Source of the DNA: Sphingomonas sp. Leaf230
Lineage (GTDB): Bacteria; Pseudomonadota; Alphaproteobacteria; Sphingomonadales; Sphingomonadaceae
Length of the DNA: 34,136 bases
NCBI RefSeq assembly: GCF_001421745.1
Contig: NZ_LMKW01000004.1
Location: 1-34,136 of the forward strand
Reading direction: 5' to 3'
The notes under the pieces were generated by a model that did not search any database, had not been told where the DNA came from, and worked only from the letters and a program-made list of their open reading frames with translations. The translations under genes were made by a program, and so were the position numbers. Positions 11,401-18,194 of the stretch are shown here, in pieces (the stretch's first letter is position 1; each line of letters starts with the position of its first letter).

Positions 11401-11488
11401 CCATGGCGATACCGGGCGTGCCGACCAGAGCCAACGCGGACGTGCCGATGATGAAACGCGAAAGCGAGCGAGCTGCGAAGCTACGCAT
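8441..11488 (-). CDS. TonB-dependent receptor (TonB-Xanth-Caul type)
   Basis: A 1015-residue outer-membrane receptor that takes up ligands with energy from TonB-ExbB-ExbD. A signal peptide ends near residue 30 (AMA-QD). The TonB box is DDIVVTG (about 59-65), followed by the plug domain with IGKFPDTNLAESLQRITGV and VRGFGPEYNLVTLNGR. The rest is a 22-strand barrel of ordinary length, ending in a C-terminal aromatic (GLRFNF), as needed for BAM insertion. A strong GGGGAGG precedes the ATG at 11488. It is the first gene of the operon containing the halogenases and LacI regulator, and diverges from a GH3 glucosidase. Its ligand is therefore probably an oligosaccharide from a beta-glucan, but binding specificity cannot be read from the sequence. 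Confidence 0.96.
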   Translation of the reverse strand: MRSFAARSLSRFIIGTSALALVGTPGIAMAQDAAATVGNPGPSDIAPQAAPTDPNATTDDIVVTGIRASLREAIDIKRNGQGVVDAISSEDIGKFPDTNLAESLQRITGVSIDRSNGEGSTVTVRGFGPEYNLVTLNGRQMPTSTLGDGASAPASRSFDFANLASEGVAAVEVYKTGRAAIPSGGIGSSINIRTPRPLDKPGTRGSIAAKGVLDSSRNGKDQITPEVSGILSTTFADDRIGVLFSGAYQRRKASNNSASVGFRDGFLGAENNWGTLAQPGTPGAANITNRPGPTDVYEIPQSAAYDVIDIDRERINGQLVLQAKPTDTLTATLDFTYSSNKVEVRDSSVGIWFNFGDTRSAWTNGPAAGPVFYSENFAPGKDLSYSSSLTANKSENKSIGGNLTWEAPGNVTMSLDAHHSTAVSKPTNDYGSSTSIGGAIFGVQSQTVNFENDLPIISYQMYPGIDPLNAALITPTGNAFRNAYFKDEINQLQLKGHYDHDGEFLDSIDWGFSYVDNKVRSAYGFIQNETWGGIDPRGASFGAAAVPDDFFNLTSIPDKFKGVSGSGNPAIPQSIYTFNFEQMAELLRAQYNICSAPQTGVAAPGTCLANYTNDRRIREQTISPYIQFNGKFDVFGRPAHIIGGVRYDETQVNSSALVPIPNGTRWTGANEFALTYGANSFTSLKGNYHNWLPAVDFDIEPVRNVKLRASYSHTITRADYGSLQGGLNIDSNPRIGGGTGSQGNPNLLPFKSKNIDLSAEWYYGPESYVSVGYFTKDVKNFIGTTQLNTPAFNLRNPGSGPRYRQAVAALGTTDNLRVRDYILRNFPASSQVTGTSDAGLLNGNIFGLPEDDLFNFQLSQPFNSDQTANINGWEFAIQHRLWETGFGVILNYTIVNGDAKYDTTLDPNIGQFALTGLSDSANAVGYYDKNGIQARVAYNWRGQFYAGGAFDPTYVEAYGQVDASASVQMTKGLAVFAEAINLTGQGRRGHRRSDNFVTFAQPGYARYSAGLRFNF

Positions 11489-11533
11489 GGTAATCCTCCC
11501 CTGTAGACGACGCTATGACCTGCGCCTTTTCCC

Positions 11534-11545
11534 GTGAACGTTCAC
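11534..11545. promoter_or_regulatory. LacI-type operator GTGAACGTTCAC (perfect)
   Basis: This is a perfect 12-bp palindrome with the central CG typical of LacI-family operators. It lies just downstream of the TTGACA of the receptor promoter. An 11-of-12 copy lies at 11591-11602, so the two sites flank the divergent promoter region, with the same faces 57 bp apart. Binding by the LacI protein encoded at 2217-3284 is inferred. Confidence 0.6.
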
Positions 11546-11571
11546 TTTCCCGCCGCATGACATAGTGTCAA
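11543..11571 (-). promoter_or_regulatory. Candidate promoter of the receptor operon
   Basis: On the minus strand TTGACA (11571-11566) is a perfect -35 hexamer. Seventeen bases later lies AAAGTG (11548-11543), a poor -10 that overlaps the GTGAACGTTCAC palindrome. A repressor on that palindrome would block the promoter. The leader to the ATG is about 55 bases. The -10 assignment is weak. Confidence 0.45.
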
Positions 11572-11575
11572 GCGC

Positions 11576-11587
11576 GGTAGCGCTACC
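11576..11587. promoter_or_regulatory. Operator-like palindrome GGTAGCGCTACC
   Basis: A perfect 12-bp palindrome lies directly upstream of the receptor -35. It is nearly the same as the LacI-family boxes known for sugar-uptake loci of Caulobacter and Xanthomonas (xylose/xylan boxes of the type TGGTAGCGCTAACA). A variant with one mismatch occurs at 18148-18159. It differs from the GTGAAC palindromes, so two different LacI-type regulators may read this region. Confidence 0.6.
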
Positions 11588-11590
11588 GTT

Positions 11591-11602
11591 GTGAACGTTC
11601 TC
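11591..11602. promoter_or_regulatory. Second GTGAACGTTC operator copy
   Basis: GTGAACGTTCTC matches the perfect palindrome at 11534-11545 in 11 of 12 bases. It lies three bases from the GGTAGCGCTACC palindrome and about 90 bases upstream of the GH3 start, so it is placed to control the divergent glucosidase gene. Confidence 0.5.
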
Positions 11603-11691
11603 AAAATATGCTGTTGATAGTGGCTCTGGCGCAACACGCCGCCGGACGACCGCCTTCGAGAGCGGTCGCCGCATCGGGAAAGGACGCAAGA

Positions 11692-13947
11692 ATGTCGAAC
11701 AGGTTTCGCGGGATGCTGCTGGGGGCGTCGCTGCTTGCACTCGCAGGGGCTGTCGATGCTCGGGATGCGGGCAAGCTCGGCACTACGATCGCCAGTGCCG
11801 ATGCGCGCGCGCGGGCCCGGGCTATCGTCGCGCGGATGACGCTCGACGAGAAGATCGCGTTGGCGCACGGGCTGTTCCCACCGATGGCCGCCGGCAAGAC
11901 CGCCAGTGAACTGATCCCGTCGGCCGGGCATATCGACGGCATTCCGCGGCTTGGCATCCCGTTGGTGCGAGAGAGCGATGCGTCGCTCGGCGTCGCGAAC
12001 CAGGTCGAACAACGCAAGGGCGACGTCGCTACCGCGCTACCGTCGAGCCTCGCGACCGCGGCGAGTTTCGACGTCGCGATCGCGCGTGCGGGCGGCACGA
12101 TGATCGGCGCGGAGGCGCGCGCCAAGCGGTTCAATGTGCTGCTGGCGGGAGGCGTGAACCTGACGCGTGACCCGTGGAACGGGCGTAATTTCGAGTATCT
12201 GGGCGAGGACCCGTTGCTGGCGGGGGAGATGGCTGGCGCGCATATCGCCGGGGTGCAGTCGAACCACATCGTGTCGACCGTGAAGCATCTTGCGCTCAAC
12301 GCGCAGGAGACCGGGCGGATGGTGGTCGACGCGCGGCTCGACGAGGCGAGCCTGCGGATGAGCGACCTGCTCGCCTTCCAGATCGCGATCGAAAAGGGGC
12401 GGCCGGGATCGGTGATGTGCGCCTATAACAGGATCAACGGCGACTGGGCGTGCGAGAACCGACACCTGATGACCGACGTGCTGAAGCGCGACTGGGGCTA
12501 TCGCGGTTGGGTGATGAGCGATTGGGGCGCGGTGCATTCGACCGCCAAGGCGGCGAATGCGGGGCTCGACCAGCAATCGGGGCAGGAGCTCGACAAGGCG
12601 ATGTATTTCGCTGCCCCGCTGAAGGCTGCGGTCCAGTCTGGCGCGGTGCCGGTCGCACGGCTCGACGACATGATCGCGCGCTATCTGACTGGGCTTATCG
12701 AGACCGGCGCGTACGACAATCCGGTCCCGGCTACCGCGCAGGTGCCGCCCTATGCCGCGCATGCCGAGGTCGCGCAGCGCGCTGCGGAGGCGGGCATCGT
12801 GCTGCTCAAGAATGACGGCGACCTGTTGCCGGTGGCGCGGACAGCCAGGCGCATCGTGGTGATCGGTGGGCGGGCAGATGTCGGCGTACTGTCGGGCGGC
12901 GGATCGAGCCAGGTCCGCTCGGTCGGTGGCGCACCGATCGAGATTCCGCTGACCTCGGGCGCGGCGATGTCGTTCGCGCGCTACACCTATCACGCGTCGT
13001 CGCCGCTGAAAGCGCTCCAGGCCGCGCTGCCGGGTGCAACCGTGACGTTCGTCGACGGAAAGGACGTCGGGGCAGCGGCTGCTGCGGCGCGAACGGCGGA
13101 CATCGCGATCGTGTTCGCGACACAGTGGACGACCGAGGCGCAGGACGTACCGAATTTGTCGCTTCCCGATAACCAGGATGCGCTGATCGCCGCGGTCGTC
13201 AAGGCCCAGCCGAGAACGGTCGCGGTGCTCGAAACCGGCGGGCCCGTCCTGATGCCGTGGATCGGATCCGTCCCGGCGGTGCTCCAGGCCTGGTATCCGG
13301 GCCAGCGTGGCGGCGAGGCGATCGCCGACATCCTGACGGGCAAGGTCTCTCCGTCGGGCCGGCTGCCGATCACCTTCCCCGCCGCGGCATCGCAGGCGCC
13401 GCGCGTTGCACCGGTCGGGCTGGACCGGCTGACGTCGGTCGAGGCGCAGGCCGCGGCAAACCCCGCGAACGCATCGACCTTCCAGCTCGAGAGCTTTCCG
13501 GTCGATTATGTAGAAGGCGCGAACGTCGGCTATCGCTGGTACGAGAAGCAGGCGCAGCGTCCGCTCTTCGCGTTCGGGCACGGGCTGAGCTACACCAGTT
13601 TCGCCTATCGCAACCCGGTAGTGACGGGCGGGCGATCGCTGAACGTCACGTTCGAGGTCACCAACACCGGCAAGCGGGCAGGGGCGGACGTCCCGCAGAT
13701 GTACGTCGCGCGCGACGGTTCGGCCACGCCGATGCGGCTCGCGGGCTTTGCGCGTGTGACGCTGAAGCCGGGGGAGACGCGGCGAGTCACGCTGACCGCC
13801 GAACCGCGCATTGTCGCCGATTACGACACGACGCTGCCCGGCTGGCGGATTGCGGGGGGTGCTTACCGGGTGGCGCTCGCGCATGATGCGCAGGACCGGG
13901 CGTCGGTTGTTACGACCACGCTCGATGCGGCGACGATGAAGCCGTAG
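11692..13947 (+). CDS. GH3 beta-glucosidase, exported
   Basis: A 751-residue glycoside hydrolase family 3 enzyme that releases glucose from the non-reducing end of beta-glucosides. The start at 11692 gives a signal peptide (MSNRFRGMLLGASLLALAGAVDA); AAGGA lies upstream. The TIM-barrel domain contains the substrate-binding pair Lys198-His199 (STVKHLAL) and the nucleophile Asp277 in VMSDWGA. An alpha/beta sandwich follows (GIVLLKNDGDLLP onward), then a C-terminal fibronectin-III-like domain (FAFGHGLSYTSF onward). No PA14 insert is present. It is probably periplasmic or outer-membrane-linked. It diverges from the receptor operon and shares its palindromic control region. With the GH16 enzyme at 15510 it suggests beta-1,3-glucan use, but GH3 specificity is broad. 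Confidence 0.95.
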   Translation: MSNRFRGMLLGASLLALAGAVDARDAGKLGTTIASADARARARAIVARMTLDEKIALAHGLFPPMAAGKTASELIPSAGHIDGIPRLGIPLVRESDASLGVANQVEQRKGDVATALPSSLATAASFDVAIARAGGTMIGAEARAKRFNVLLAGGVNLTRDPWNGRNFEYLGEDPLLAGEMAGAHIAGVQSNHIVSTVKHLALNAQETGRMVVDARLDEASLRMSDLLAFQIAIEKGRPGSVMCAYNRINGDWACENRHLMTDVLKRDWGYRGWVMSDWGAVHSTAKAANAGLDQQSGQELDKAMYFAAPLKAAVQSGAVPVARLDDMIARYLTGLIETGAYDNPVPATAQVPPYAAHAEVAQRAAEAGIVLLKNDGDLLPVARTARRIVVIGGRADVGVLSGGGSSQVRSVGGAPIEIPLTSGAAMSFARYTYHASSPLKALQAALPGATVTFVDGKDVGAAAAAARTADIAIVFATQWTTEAQDVPNLSLPDNQDALIAAVVKAQPRTVAVLETGGPVLMPWIGSVPAVLQAWYPGQRGGEAIADILTGKVSPSGRLPITFPAAASQAPRVAPVGLDRLTSVEAQAAANPANASTFQLESFPVDYVEGANVGYRWYEKQAQRPLFAFGHGLSYTSFAYRNPVVTGGRSLNVTFEVTNTGKRAGADVPQMYVARDGSATPMRLAGFARVTLKPGETRRVTLTAEPRIVADYDTTLPGWRIAGGAYRVALAHDAQDRASVVTTTLDAATMKP

Positions 13948-13970
13948 TCTTTTCTCTGTCCGGGTCCGAA

Positions 13971-14095
13971 ATCCTCCCCCGCCAGGGGGAGGTGGCTGGC
14001 GCTTGCCAGACGGAGGGGGCGGTACGCGATGAACTATCGTTCCGTGTCCTCGCCCTCCGTCACTTTCAGCGCCACCTCCCCCTGGCGGGGGGGAT
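13971..14095 (+). repeat. 125-bp palindromic element, copy B
   Basis: This element starts 24 bases after the GH3 stop codon. Terminal arms are ATCCTCCCCCGCC and GGCGGGGGGGAT with AGGTGGC and GCCACCT inside them. The interior has CTTGCCAGACGGAGG and TTCCGTGTCCTC, matching the reverse complement of copy A at 8308-8433. Its position just behind a gene suggests use as a terminator or mRNA-end stem. Confidence 0.85.
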
Positions 14096-14148
14096 TGCAG
14101 AGACTGGCAACCGTCACCGTACGCTTGCCCTCGATACGCATGTTTCCT

Positions 14149-14187
14149 CGCGAAGGCGGGGATTTAGCCTGAGCTCCCGCCTTCGCG
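14149..14187. repeat. Short palindrome CGCGAAGGCGGG
   Basis: CGCGAAGGCGGG (14149-14160) and its exact reverse complement (14176-14187) enclose 15 bases. The motif is a frequent type of extragenic palindrome in sphingomonads. It lies between copy B and the MFS gene. Confidence 0.75.
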
Positions 14188-14280
14188 GACGAACAAGGAA
14201 CGCGCTAAATTATCCTGACTCGGTAATTAGCGGGTATGAGCGCGGTTGCCTGTCCGGCTCGGACCGGCATAGGTGGGCGA

Positions 14281-15513
14281 ATGGCGCGTCTACCCGTTTC
14301 CCGTGACGTCTTGCCCACCCCCGTCCGCCGCTCCACCGGTTTCCTGCTCGTCTTCGCGCTCGCCTATGTCGGTGGGGTCGTCGGCTATCTCCCGCTGCTG
14401 ACAATGTTGCTGCCGATCAAGGTCGACGCGGTCGTTACCGCGATCGGGGGTGCGGGGCGGCTCGACGTTCTTACCGTGATCGTCGTTACGGGGGCTCTGG
14501 CGGCGAGCGTGTCGAACATCGCGTTCGGGTGGCTGAGCGATCGATCGGTCGCGCGGGGCGGGGGGCGCCGGGGCTGGCTGGCTGGGGGCTTCGTGGCGAC
14601 CGCGATCGCCTACGCCGCGATTGCTGTCGCGAGTACGCCGATCGCGCTGATCCTCGCGGTCGTCGCGTTCCAGGTGGCGGTTAACGCGGTGCTCGCGCCG
14701 CTGCTCGCGATCATGGCCGACGAAGTGCCGGATGCACAGAAAGGCTTGGCCGGCGGCCTGCTGGCGATGGCGAGTCCGGTGGCGTCTGCCTTGGCGGCGC
14801 TGCTGGTGGCGACCGCGTCGCTGAACGAGACGCTGCGGCTTGCGATCTTGCCGGTCGTGGTCGCCTGCTGCATCGTTCCGCTGTTGCTGACACCGGCGCA
14901 ACCGATCGCGCGAATCGATCCGAGATCGCCGATCGAGGCGGTGCTGCGCCGGGATCTGGCGCTCGCGTGGAGCGCACGGCTGTTCGTGCAAGTCGCTGGC
15001 AGTGCGCTGTTCGTCTATCTCTTCTACTATCTCGAAAGCATCGCCCCGTCGGTGGCGCCGGGCAGTATCGCGGCGCGGATGGGGATGGTGATGATCGTCG
15101 GGTACACCGTGCCGCTGCCGATCGCGGTCCTGGTCGGACGGCTGGCTGATCGTTCCGGGCGGACCAAGCCGTTCCTGTTCGCCACCACCATCGTTGCTGC
15201 GTCCGGACTGTGTGGCATGGCCTTCGCCAATGACTTTACAAGCGGCGCGGTCGCATTCTGCGTCTATACCGCGGGGGCGTCGGTGTTCCTCGCGCTGCAC
15301 GCGTCGTTCGCCATGCAGTTGCTGCCGAACCCACTGCACTGCGGACGTGACCTGGGACTGCTAAACCTGACCAACACGCTGCCGGGGCTGCTCGGGCCGA
15401 CGCTGACCTGGGCGCTCGCGACGCCGACCGATTTCGATTCGGTGATGCTCGTGCTCGCGGCGCTGACGCTGTGCGGCGGCGGGATCATCCTCGCCGCGCG
15501 CGGCCGACACTAG
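14281..15513 (+). CDS. MFS transporter, probably sugar uptake
   Basis: A 410-residue inner-membrane protein with about 12 hydrophobic segments and the MFS loop motif after helix 2 (GWLSDRSVARGGGRR), repeated in the second half as GRLADRSGRTKP. The start at 14281 (MARLPV) has AGGTGG nearby; an ATG at 14236 would add 15 residues with weaker support. It follows the GH3 gene after two palindromic repeats and converges with the GH16 gene, overlapping its stop by four bases. From context I infer that it carries the sugar released by GH16 and GH3 across the inner membrane. MFS sequence alone does not show the substrate. Confidence 0.85.
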   Translation: MARLPVSRDVLPTPVRRSTGFLLVFALAYVGGVVGYLPLLTMLLPIKVDAVVTAIGGAGRLDVLTVIVVTGALAASVSNIAFGWLSDRSVARGGGRRGWLAGGFVATAIAYAAIAVASTPIALILAVVAFQVAVNAVLAPLLAIMADEVPDAQKGLAGGLLAMASPVASALAALLVATASLNETLRLAILPVVVACCIVPLLLTPAQPIARIDPRSPIEAVLRRDLALAWSARLFVQVAGSALFVYLFYYLESIAPSVAPGSIAARMGMVMIVGYTVPLPIAVLVGRLADRSGRTKPFLFATTIVAASGLCGMAFANDFTSGAVAFCVYTAGASVFLALHASFAMQLLPNPLHCGRDLGLLNLTNTLPGLLGPTLTWALATPTDFDSVMLVLAALTLCGGGIILAARGRH

Positions 15514-16325
15514 CGGCGCCAGTAGCGGACGTAATCGACCGCCATGCGCTGCGGGAAGGCGGCGTCGTCGATTCCCTTCTGGCCACCCCAGTCGCCGCCG
15601 ACCGCGAGGTTGAGGATCAGTTCGTACGGACGCGTGAACGGCCAAGCCGCCTTGCCGCCAGGCTGATTGTTGGCGACCCGCATGACCGCGCGGCCATCGA
15701 CGCCGATGGTGATTGCATCCGCCCGCCAGTCGAGCTGATAGCGGTGATATGTGGTGCCCGCCGTTGCGACCTGTGTCTGGGCGCCACGCTGCGTACCCTT
15801 GACGTGATTGAAGGCGGCGGTGTGCAGAGTCGCGTGGACGGTGCCGGCATCCCAGCCGACCATTTCCATTACGTCGATCTCGCCTTCGTCGGGCCATTTG
15901 CCGCCTGACGGCAGCAGCCAGATGGCCGGCCAGCTGCCGCGACCGCACGGCAGCTTCGCACGGACTTCGTAAAAACCGTAGCCGCGGGGCTCGCGAGAGA
16001 CGAGCTTGGCGGAGGTGTACGCCTGGCCGCCCCAATCGGCGAACTTCGATCTGTCCAACGTCTCGCGCCGGGCCTCGATTACCAGCGCGCCGTCTTCGAT
16101 GCGGGTGTTTTCGACGCGGTCCTTTGCGTAATATTGCCGTTCGTTATTATACCAGCCTTCGGTGTTGCGCGACACGTCGAAGCGCCATTTGGTTTTGTCG
16201 ACCGCCTTGCCGTCGAACTCGTCGGCAAAGCTCGGTTTTCCCTTGGGCGCGACCATCGGCGCGCTGGCGCTGTAATTGGTCGCGCCCAGGGTAGCGGCTT
16301 GCGCGGCAAGTAGCAGCAGGATCAT
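15510..16325 (-). CDS. GH16 family glucanase (laminarinase-like)
   Basis: A 271-residue glycoside hydrolase family 16 enzyme. The catalytic signature ExDxxE is seen as GEIDVMEM: nucleophile Glu149, Asp151, acid/base Glu154. The methionine between Asp and the second Glu is the beta-bulge form found in bacterial laminarinases. Other family marks are FADEFDG near 33, NNERQYY near 60-66, SWPAIWLLP (131-139) and a closing VDYVRYWRR. The N-terminus is hydrophobic (MILLLLAAQAA) but lacks a positive residue, so export is likely yet the peptide is unusual. It lies 16 bases behind the beta-helix gene, so the two are co-transcribed. Expected action is endo-cleavage of beta-1,3-glucan. Confidence 0.93.
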   Translation of the reverse strand: MILLLLAAQAATLGATNYSASAPMVAPKGKPSFADEFDGKAVDKTKWRFDVSRNTEGWYNNERQYYAKDRVENTRIEDGALVIEARRETLDRSKFADWGGQAYTSAKLVSREPRGYGFYEVRAKLPCGRGSWPAIWLLPSGGKWPDEGEIDVMEMVGWDAGTVHATLHTAAFNHVKGTQRGAQTQVATAGTTYHRYQLDWRADAITIGVDGRAVMRVANNQPGGKAAWPFTRPYELILNLAVGGDWGGQKGIDDAAFPQRMAVDYVRYWRR

Positions 16326-16341
16326 CGGATGGCCCTTTTCG

Positions 16342-18090
16342 TCATGGATAGCGTGTCAGCGTCTGGCGAACCGCGCCCGGTCGCGCGGCGGCGCCTGCAT
16401 CGTTGACCAGATGCGCGATCGTACCCTGGCCGGTGCCGAGCGAGATGGTCGTTATGCTGGCAAAGCGAACGCCCGGTCGCCGCGGTGCCTCGATCGCGCT
16501 GTCCAGCACGATCGAGGGGTCGGCGGTAAAGTTGGCGTAGATGCCGAGGCCGGTCGCCTCGTGCGACGTGACTGTGTCCGCGACCTTGTACGCGGCCCAG
16601 CCTCGCGTCTTTCCCGCCTTATAAGCGGCCTGGTTCGGCGGGTCATAGGGCAGTTCGCACTGGTAGAAATTGGTCCGGCCGCGTTCGCCGTTCCACGTCA
16701 CCTGGTATTTCTGGAAATGCTCGACGAAGAGGCCGTGAATGGTCACGTCGTCACCGTTGACGATGAGCCCCTGGTCGGCGGTGCTTTCGGTCCAGCCGAC
16801 ATGCACGCGTCCGCCATCGCGGTTGCCGTGGTCGGCGCGCCAGATCCAGAGATGATCACCGATCACGTGGTGGCTGTTGATCTCCAGGCAGGTCTGCGCC
16901 TTGCCCACAGTCGCGCCGCCGACCCGGAAGAAAAGGTCGGCGAGCAGGGTCGGGTTGCGGCTGTGGTCGTGCTTGGCACCGCGGGGACCGACCTGGATAA
17001 GTACCGGCGTTTCGACCGGCCCGGCGTCGATCAGCAGGCCGGCGATCGCGACACCCGGCACGTCCGCGACGACGATCGCCGCGGAACCCTGTTCGACGAG
17101 CAGGGTCGCCAGTCCCAGACCCAGCACCACCGTTCCGGCATGTTCGATTCGCAACGGCTCGCGGATGCGGTAGATACCGGGGGTGAGCAGAAGATGCTTT
17201 CCCTTGGCCAATGCCGCGTTGATCGCCGACACGGGCGTATCGGGATGGGCGATCAGGAACCGGGACAGCGGAATGGACGTGCCCGCGGGTGCGCCGCCGG
17301 CCCAGCTCGTCCCGCGCGTGTCGCGTCGCACGGCAGGGACGAAGACCGCCCATTCCCCTAAGCGCGTGATGTGCAGGAAAGGCTTCTCCCTTATCAAGGC
17401 CACCGTCTGCAGGTTGGTATAAGGCGGCTCGGGGAAACTCGTCGGCGGGGCGCCCTCGACGCCCGCGAACATCATGTTCCAGTTCGATCCCCGCCACCCG
17501 CCGATATGGCTGTTGCGGGTGAACCATTGCTGTTGCGTACCCGAGCGCACGGTTCCGTCGATTTGGCAGTCCGCCATGAACCCGCCGCTCGACCAGCCGC
17601 CATCGTCCAGCGCTAGGTCGCCGTTTAGATGCACGCGGCGATAAGGTGCGGCCTGCGACACCGCCCAGCGATCCGCGCCATCGGTGGGGCGCACCGAAAG
17701 GTTCTCTACGCCGCGCCAGAAATTGACGAGCGCCATGCCCTTTGCCCAGTCCGCTTCGGCATGGACGTGCCCGTCGATCGCGACGTCGCCGGGCAAAGGG
17801 CCAAGCCCTGCGACTTGTGTGAAGAACCCGACGTTCACGTCGATCGAATAGCGCCCCGGCTTGAAGAGAATCGCATGACGCGCGTCCGTGAAATGCGCGC
17901 GTTCCTGTTTGCGGAAGATGGCGTCTACGCGGGTCTGTACGACGTCTGCTGGCATGGCGGGGTCGACGAAAAAAACGTTGGGGCCGAAATCCGGCGAGGC
18001 TGGGCTTGCGGATGCGGCAGCGGTTGGGAACGCAGCGACGAGACCCGTTCCGCCAAGTCCTTCGAGAAACGCCCGGCGCGTGTGGTTCAA
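16342..18090 (-). CDS. Tat-exported beta-helix protein, probably glycan-active
   Basis: A 582-residue protein. The N-terminus has a twin-arginine signal (TRRAFLEG followed by a hydrophobic stretch and AxA-type sites). The body looks like a right-handed beta-helix, with repeated short hydrophobic strands and many Asn/Gly turns (for example HHVIGDHLWIWRADHGNRDG). It resembles a family in actinomycetes and other bacteria that databases label adenylyl cyclase or coagulation factor 5/8 type, although no cyclase domain is visible; typical shared segments are ILFKPGRYSIDVNVGFFTQV and QQQWFTRNSHIGGW. Translation starts at TTG (18090) with GGGGAGG upstream. Placed before GH16 in one operon, it is probably a carbohydrate-active enzyme on the same polysaccharide. 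No catalytic residues could be assigned. Confidence 0.82.
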   Translation of the reverse strand: MNHTRRAFLEGLGGTGLVAAFPTAAASASPASPDFGPNVFFVDPAMPADVVQTRVDAIFRKQERAHFTDARHAILFKPGRYSIDVNVGFFTQVAGLGPLPGDVAIDGHVHAEADWAKGMALVNFWRGVENLSVRPTDGADRWAVSQAAPYRRVHLNGDLALDDGGWSSGGFMADCQIDGTVRSGTQQQWFTRNSHIGGWRGSNWNMMFAGVEGAPPTSFPEPPYTNLQTVALIREKPFLHITRLGEWAVFVPAVRRDTRGTSWAGGAPAGTSIPLSRFLIAHPDTPVSAINAALAKGKHLLLTPGIYRIREPLRIEHAGTVVLGLGLATLLVEQGSAAIVVADVPGVAIAGLLIDAGPVETPVLIQVGPRGAKHDHSRNPTLLADLFFRVGGATVGKAQTCLEINSHHVIGDHLWIWRADHGNRDGGRVHVGWTESTADQGLIVNGDDVTIHGLFVEHFQKYQVTWNGERGRTNFYQCELPYDPPNQAAYKAGKTRGWAAYKVADTVTSHEATGLGIYANFTADPSIVLDSAIEAPRRPGVRFASITTISLGTGQGTIAHLVNDAGAAARPGAVRQTLTRYP

Positions 18091-18147
18091 GGCTGGCCTC
18101 CCCAGTATATGCTCCGGAACCGTCGCAGCGTGGTGCGGGCGCAGTCC

Positions 18148-18159
18148 GGTAGCGCGACC
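18148..18159. promoter_or_regulatory. Operator-like site GGTAGCGCGACC
   Basis: It matches the palindrome GGTAGCGCTACC at 11576-11587 in 11 of 12 positions. It lies about 58 bases upstream of the TTG start of the beta-helix/GH16 operon, and a GTGAAC half-site follows at 18172-18177. Co-regulation with the receptor and GH3 genes is inferred from the sequence match alone. Confidence 0.4.
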
Positions 18160-18194
18160 GGGTTAGGCCAAGTGAACCCGTGGCTCAACCGCCC

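Noticed and set aside
10232..11506. 424-codon plus-strand frame opposite to the receptor gene
   Set aside because: Arg/Ala/Val-rich antisense shadow of the TonB receptor, which has a signal peptide, TonB box and C-terminal Phe.
12037..13884. 615-codon minus-strand frame opposite to the GH3 gene
   Set aside because: It is composed mainly of Arg, His, Asp and Gly in the manner of antisense frames; the GH3 motifs on the plus strand are decisive.
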